NCBI GenBank assembly: GCA_964536415.1
Contig: CAZHXN010000001.1
Span: forward strand, 77,438 to 141,437
Reading direction: 5' to 3'
From: Trichothermofontia sp964536415
GTDB taxonomy: Bacteria; Cyanobacteriota; Cyanobacteriia; B231
Length of the DNA stretch: 64,000 bases
The position numbers were made by a program, and so were the translations under genes. Shown piece after piece: positions 60,528-64,000 of this stretch (within the stretch, counting starts at the first letter, position 1; each line of letters begins with the position of its first letter). The notes under the pieces are model-generated. The model was given only the letters and a program-made list of their open reading frames with translations. It searched no databases and was not told the DNA's origin.

Positions 60528-60566
60528 AGCCCTAGGGGGATGTCGTCGCTACCTCCCCCTAGGGCT
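60528..60566. repeat. Hairpin with a 13-bp perfect stem
   Basis: AGCCCTAGGGGGA and TCCCCCTAGGGCT are perfect inverted copies with a 13-base loop. The stem itself contains CCCTAGGG, a palindrome, so a cruciform is possible. No T-tract follows on either strand, so it is more a structural repeat or regulator in the mrdA leader than a terminator. Confidence 0.75.
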
Positions 60567-60882
60567 GCTCAGAGCCCGTTGACAGGATATGCCCAGTCGC
60601 CGCTTGGGACTGTCCAGCCTAAGCATTCAGTGGGTAAATGCGGCGATTCGTTAAGCCAAGAAGACGGTGATCGGTTCAGGAAGTTAGCCCTTGACTTTTC
60701 CCCATATCTACTGATTAGTGTAACGGAATCCCCTGCCGTGAATAGAATTATTTGGAGATTATTTATAATTAGTGTTGTGCGATGAAGGGTGCTCAGTGTG
60801 AGCGATTAAAGGCAAGTAAAGGGTGGACCAATTGGTACAGGGTGCAGACTCTAGGGATGACCTACCCCGAAACCATAAAATT

Positions 60883-60910
60883 GGGGAAGCCAAGCTGATC
60901 TCGCTTCCCC
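60883..60910 (-). terminator. Terminator-like hairpin after desC
   Basis: On the minus strand GGGGAAGC, a 12-base loop, then GCTTCCCC and AATTTTATGG. An 8-bp stem followed by a short T-rich tail lies about 100 bases after the desC stop, as a factor-independent terminator would. Confidence 0.5.
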
Positions 60911-61010
60911 GATCGGCACTTTGCCGAATGTATAGTTAATGTATAGTTTTAGATGTTAGCCTGACCGGTGGCCCGATTAGGCATTAGCCTGTGCCGGACT
61001 GAGGTGCGCC

Positions 61011-61844
61011 CTAGGCTTCGGATTCTGCCGTCGTGAAGTTAGGCAGGCGTACCTTATTAGCAAGTCCTAAGAACTGAAGCAGTTGGATCGTCATCCAGGT
61101 CATATCCACTTCCCACCAAGCTAAACCGTGACGGGCGGAATATTGATAAGCATGATGGTTATTGTGCCAGCCTTCGCCATAGGTAACTAAGGCAACCCAC
61201 CAGCAATTGGTGGAGCGATCGCCACTTTCATGGGATTTATAACCAAAGAGATGGGTTGCGCTATTGACCAACCAGGTGCAATGGAAAACCAGGACCAACC
61301 GGAAAAAGACCCCCCAAACCACGAGAGGCCAGCCACCCAGGGCAAAAAGGACTAATCCTAAAACAACTTGAATGGGGATGAAATAGGAATCAAGAAATTG
61401 ATAAACCGGATCATCATTCAGATCACGGGTATAGCGGCGAATACCTTCCGGATCAGGATTCTTAAAACACATCCAACCAATATGGCTCCACCAGAAGCCC
61501 CGATTAGAATCATGGGGATCAAGGGGTTGATCCGAAAATTGGTGATGCTGCCGGTGTAACCCTACCCAATCAATCACACCGCCTTGGCACGATAAAGCAC
61601 CACAAAAGGCAAAAAAATATTCCAGCCACTTGGGGGTCTGGAAACTGCGGTGAGTAATTAGACGATGAAAGCCTAGGGTAATGCCCAAGCCGCCCGTTAC
61701 CCAATGGAGGAATACCGCTGTGCCCACGCCCCACCAGGTAAAATTGCTTGGCAGTAGGACGAAGAGTGCCCCTATGTGGATAATGATCAGGTAAATTACA
61801 ACGGGCCAATCCAGTTCAGGTTTGTTTACTGTCGCTGTAGTCAT
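61011..61844 (-). CDS. desC: Delta-9 acyl-lipid fatty acid desaturase
   Basis: Introduces the first double bond into C18 (or C16) acyl chains on membrane lipids. Three histidine boxes, HRLITHRSF, HRQHHQFSD and HNNHHAYQYS, bind the di-iron centre; four membrane segments are visible. Length 277 matches cyanobacterial DesC. GAGAG lies before ATG 61844. A terminator-like hairpin follows downstream. Single gene. Confidence 0.96.
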   Translation of the reverse strand: MTTATVNKPELDWPVVIYLIIIHIGALFVLLPSNFTWWGVGTAVFLHWVTGGLGITLGFHRLITHRSFQTPKWLEYFFAFCGALSCQGGVIDWVGLHRQHHQFSDQPLDPHDSNRGFWWSHIGWMCFKNPDPEGIRRYTRDLNDDPVYQFLDSYFIPIQVVLGLVLFALGGWPLVVWGVFFRLVLVFHCTWLVNSATHLFGYKSHESGDRSTNCWWVALVTYGEGWHNNHHAYQYSARHGLAWWEVDMTWMTIQLLQFLGLANKVRLPNFTTAESEA

Positions 61845-62000
61845 TCAATACTCTCAAATCAGGAATCGGGAACTGGCAAAACAACTGCCCGCTAGAATGG
61901 CCTGCTAGGTGGTTGTGTGCAGATCCCTGTAGGTACATGACTCTAGTGTAACCTGTTACCGTTAGCCACAAAAACAGATTTAGGGCAATCTTTGGACTTT

Positions 62001-63242
62001 ATGCACGTTACGTGGGCGCAATCTATGCTGCAAGACGCCGAGCAGCACCTGTTACCCCAGTTTGCCGCGATCGATGCCCAGGTGAGGGTTAACCTCCAAC
62101 GGGTCCTCACTGCCTTCCGGCAACACCAGGTTGGAGTCCACCATTTTGCGGGGGTGTCGGGCTACGGCCACGACGATCTGGGACGACAGACCCTCGATCA
62201 GGTCTTCGCCGAGATTATGGGGGCAGCGGCAGCGGCGGTCCGGCTTCAGTTTGTCTCTGGTACCCACGCGATCGCCTGTGCCCTGTTTGGCAACCTACGC
62301 CCGGGGGATGAATTGCTGGCGGTGGCCGGTGCCCCCTATGACACCCTGGAGGAGGTGATCGGTCTGCGGGGCAGCGGACAGGGATCGCTGGCGGACTTTG
62401 GCATCACCTATCGGCAACTGGATCTGACGCCAGCCGGCACGATCGACTGGACGGCGCTGGCGACGGCGATTCGGCCCCACACCCGCATGGTCCTGATCCA
62501 ACGCTCCTGTGGCTACTCCTGGCGATCGAGTTTGACGATCGCAGAGATTGGCAAAATTGTTGAACAGGTCAAGCGCCAGAATCCAGACACGATCTGCTTT
62601 GTCGATAACTGCTACGGCGAATTTATTGCGGACCAGGAACCCCCCCACGTCGGCGCGGATTTAATCGCTGGATCGCTGATCAAGAATCCAGGGGGGACGA
62701 TCGTTCCCACCGGAGGCTATGTGGCCGGACGGGCGGATTTAGTCGAAGCCGCCACCTGTCGATTAACGGCCCCTGGGATTGGTAGCAGTGGCGGAGCCAC
62801 CCTTGATCAAAATCGCCTGCTATTCCAGGGTCTCTTTCTCGCCCCCCAAATGGTAGGGGAAGCGGTAAAAGGAACCCACCTGGTAGCCTATGTGTTTGAA
62901 AAGCTCGGCTATCCGGTCCAACCCCGCCCCTTTGAACCCCGGCGCGATGTGATCCAGGCGATTCAACTCGGTTCACCCGCAAAACTCATTGCCTTCTGTC
63001 GGGCGATCCAGCAATACTCCCCCATTGGCTCCTATCTCGATCCGGTCCCGGCCCCCATGCCCGGCTACGACAGCCAGTTAGTGATGGCTGGGGGCACGTT
63101 CATTGATGGTAGTACCGCCGAATTCTCCGCTGATGGTCCCCTCCGGAAACCCTACGTTGTGTTTTGTCAGGGGGGGACTCACTGGACCCATGTTGCGATC
63201 GCCCTGGAAGCAGCCGTAACGGCGGTTAGTGCCGTTGATTAA
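62001..63242 (+). CDS. Methionine gamma-lyase-family PLP protein
   Basis: A fold-type I PLP enzyme of the family also called aluminium-resistance protein, close to methionine gamma-lyase. QFVSGTHAIACALFG near residue 85 (PLP phosphate), FVDNCYGEFI near 210 and DLIAGSLIKNPGGTIVPTGG near 225, where the lysine binds PLP, are all visible. The C-terminus has GGTFIDGSTAEFSADGPLR. The reaction is unproven; C-S lyase activity on sulfur amino acids is probable. ATG 62001 is chosen over the TTG at 61992. Confidence 0.88.
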   Translation: MHVTWAQSMLQDAEQHLLPQFAAIDAQVRVNLQRVLTAFRQHQVGVHHFAGVSGYGHDDLGRQTLDQVFAEIMGAAAAAVRLQFVSGTHAIACALFGNLRPGDELLAVAGAPYDTLEEVIGLRGSGQGSLADFGITYRQLDLTPAGTIDWTALATAIRPHTRMVLIQRSCGYSWRSSLTIAEIGKIVEQVKRQNPDTICFVDNCYGEFIADQEPPHVGADLIAGSLIKNPGGTIVPTGGYVAGRADLVEAATCRLTAPGIGSSGGATLDQNRLLFQGLFLAPQMVGEAVKGTHLVAYVFEKLGYPVQPRPFEPRRDVIQAIQLGSPAKLIAFCRAIQQYSPIGSYLDPVPAPMPGYDSQLVMAGGTFIDGSTAEFSADGPLRKPYVVFCQGGTHWTHVAIALEAAVTAVSAVD

Positions 63243-63419
63243 TCTTGCCCACGCCAACGCACGATTTACCCGTGCCAACATACAATCGCAGGAACTGTTG
63301 CGCTCCAAATCCTCCGAATGCCCCGAAACTCTAAATACCCCAAAACCCAGAAGCGAATGCCTCAACCTTGACGATAAGGGATGCACCGATCAATCACCCT
63401 GATGACCACAGCCAAGCCC

Positions 63420-63609
63420 TCAAGCCGCCCTCGAAAAGGAGTTGACCGTCGGGGAGGCCGGTCGAAACGTTGTCTCGACAAAGGGCAGACTACAGGAAAA
63501 CAGGGTGTAACCATTTATCCGCATCAGCGAAACCACATTCTGCTGATACTCTACAACCCGGTAGTATTCGCCTGCACTAGATATTAGTAATTCTCCCACT
63601 CGAACTTTC
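63420..63609 (-). CDS. Possible small protein, doubtful
   Basis: A minus-strand frame from ATG 63609 gives MKVRVGELLISSAGEYYRVV, then EYQQNVVSLMRINGYTLFSC, which is strand-rich and protein-like for its first 45 residues. The rest (VETTFRPASPTVNSFSRAA) is less so. No Shine-Dalgarno sequence is evident and I know no family. It may be a real short gene or an accident. Confidence 0.35.
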
Positions 63610-63924
63610 ATAACCAAACACTAAGGAATATAAATTTTCTTTTATTTCTTTTTTTATCTTGCCTAAAAATTTTGCGCTTCACGAATAAGATTTGTAACAC
63701 AACAGCTAACTTCAACACCTATTCATCGCCTTTCAGGACATAAAGAGCCTGGGAATCAGAGATTAAGCTTCAAGGAAGTGTTAGAGAGAAACCGTGATTG
63801 AATACTTTTGTTTCTGTTAAGAAATGTATTAAATTAAGAAATGTATTAAATGTCTCTATAAATCAAAATCGCAAGGGCATCGAAAAATTTTATATTTTCT
63901 TTATTTTTGTTGGGTTAGGTGAAA

Positions 63925-64000
63925 TACAGCCTTTGTCGCCTCAGTGAGGGGCAGGCAATTGGCTTGAGCCAATTGTGCATCAGGTGCTTCTGTCCTTCAG
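63925..64000 (+). repeat. R2 element copy C (cut by window end)
   Basis: TACAGCCTTTGTCGCC continues through CAATTGGCTTGAGCCAATTG to GTCCTTCAG. The first 76 bases match copies A and B; the last 19 should lie beyond the window. The central hairpin is the perfect CAATTGGCT/AGCCAATTG version, as in copy A. Confidence 0.85.

Larger units (their letters stand above)
60386..61010. other. Spacer upstream of mrdA and downstream of desC
   Basis: About 625 bases without a gene. It holds a strong hairpin at 60528-60566 and a terminator-like stem at 60883-60910, both listed separately. A/T-rich segments around 60720-60770 may be promoters. I see no conserved small RNA. Confidence 0.5.
63243..64000. other. 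A/T-rich 3' spacer
   Basis: Apart from the doubtful ORF and the R2 copy C, no feature is supported here. The stretch 63620-63910 is A/T-rich with many A and T runs and repeated TTAAGAAATGTATTAAAT-like motifs at 63815-63851, which looks like a promoter-proximal or decayed region. Confidence 0.5.

Overview
The window is a piece of a cyanobacterial chromosome. Marker genes include psbI (photosystem II), chlM (chlorophyll synthesis), two CpcS/CpeS-type phycobilin lyases, desC, a HetZ-family regulator, a DUF3769 outer-membrane protein and several small proteins typical of cyanobacteria. The octamer GCGATCGC (HIP1) is very frequent in genes and spacers. The species cannot be fixed from sequence alone. 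Phycobilisome lyases plus hetZ fit a phycobilisome-bearing, possibly filamentous, cyanobacterium, but hetZ also occurs in non-heterocystous lineages.

Layout: 1-2.4 kb holds a 5'-truncated DUF3352 gene overlapping an ExbD/TolR gene, then a DUF2237 gene. 2.6-6.4 kb has nfu, recQ, a cpcS-type lyase and a conserved hypothetical. 6.7-12.2 kb has the DUF3769 (LptD-like) protein, psbI and a large hypothetical. 12.7-15.1 kb is a DUF751-rbfA-GH3 cluster. 15.1-16.8 kb is a Uma2 gene followed by a decayed accessory patch. A HerA-like ATPase and an ankyrin protein lead to a DnaA-box cluster at about 20.37-20.61 kb just upstream of dnaN, which is the predicted chromosomal origin. 22.5-23.8 kb is the NAD pair nadD-nrtR. 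25-28.6 kb carries citramalate synthase, tRNA-Gly, a truncated uraD and a Crp-family regulator. 28.7-42.7 kb is mostly housekeeping: rqcH, remA-gmk, prxQ, an acyltransferase, cobH, an M23 lipoprotein, a second CpcS-type lyase, chlM, hisB, an anion transporter, HNH and ligA.

42.7-45.9 kb is a compact graveyard of toxin-antitoxin and transposase remnants: RelE, RelB-like, BrnT, VapBC, TPR, IS4, IS66 and an IS5-type end. It lies between ligA and glgX. 46-64 kb returns to metabolic, envelope and regulatory genes: glgX, two glycosyltransferases, two short-chain dehydrogenases, hetZ, a second Crp-type regulator, a TauD-type oxygenase, a SulP-STAS-cNMP transporter, PBP2, desC and a methionine gamma-lyase-like PLP enzyme.

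No rRNA, CRISPR array, prophage or intact insertion sequence was seen. The most unusual signal is dispersed repeats. Family R1 is a roughly 30-bp hairpin repeat with at least ten copies, seven of them in frame inside five protein genes, with compensatory stem changes. Family R2 is a 95-bp TACAGC-ended element with three copies, one cut by the window edge, and its central hairpin exists in alternative paired versions. I found no clearly new multi-gene system. The repeats inside genes and the chimeric toxin-antitoxin remnants are the most original observations.
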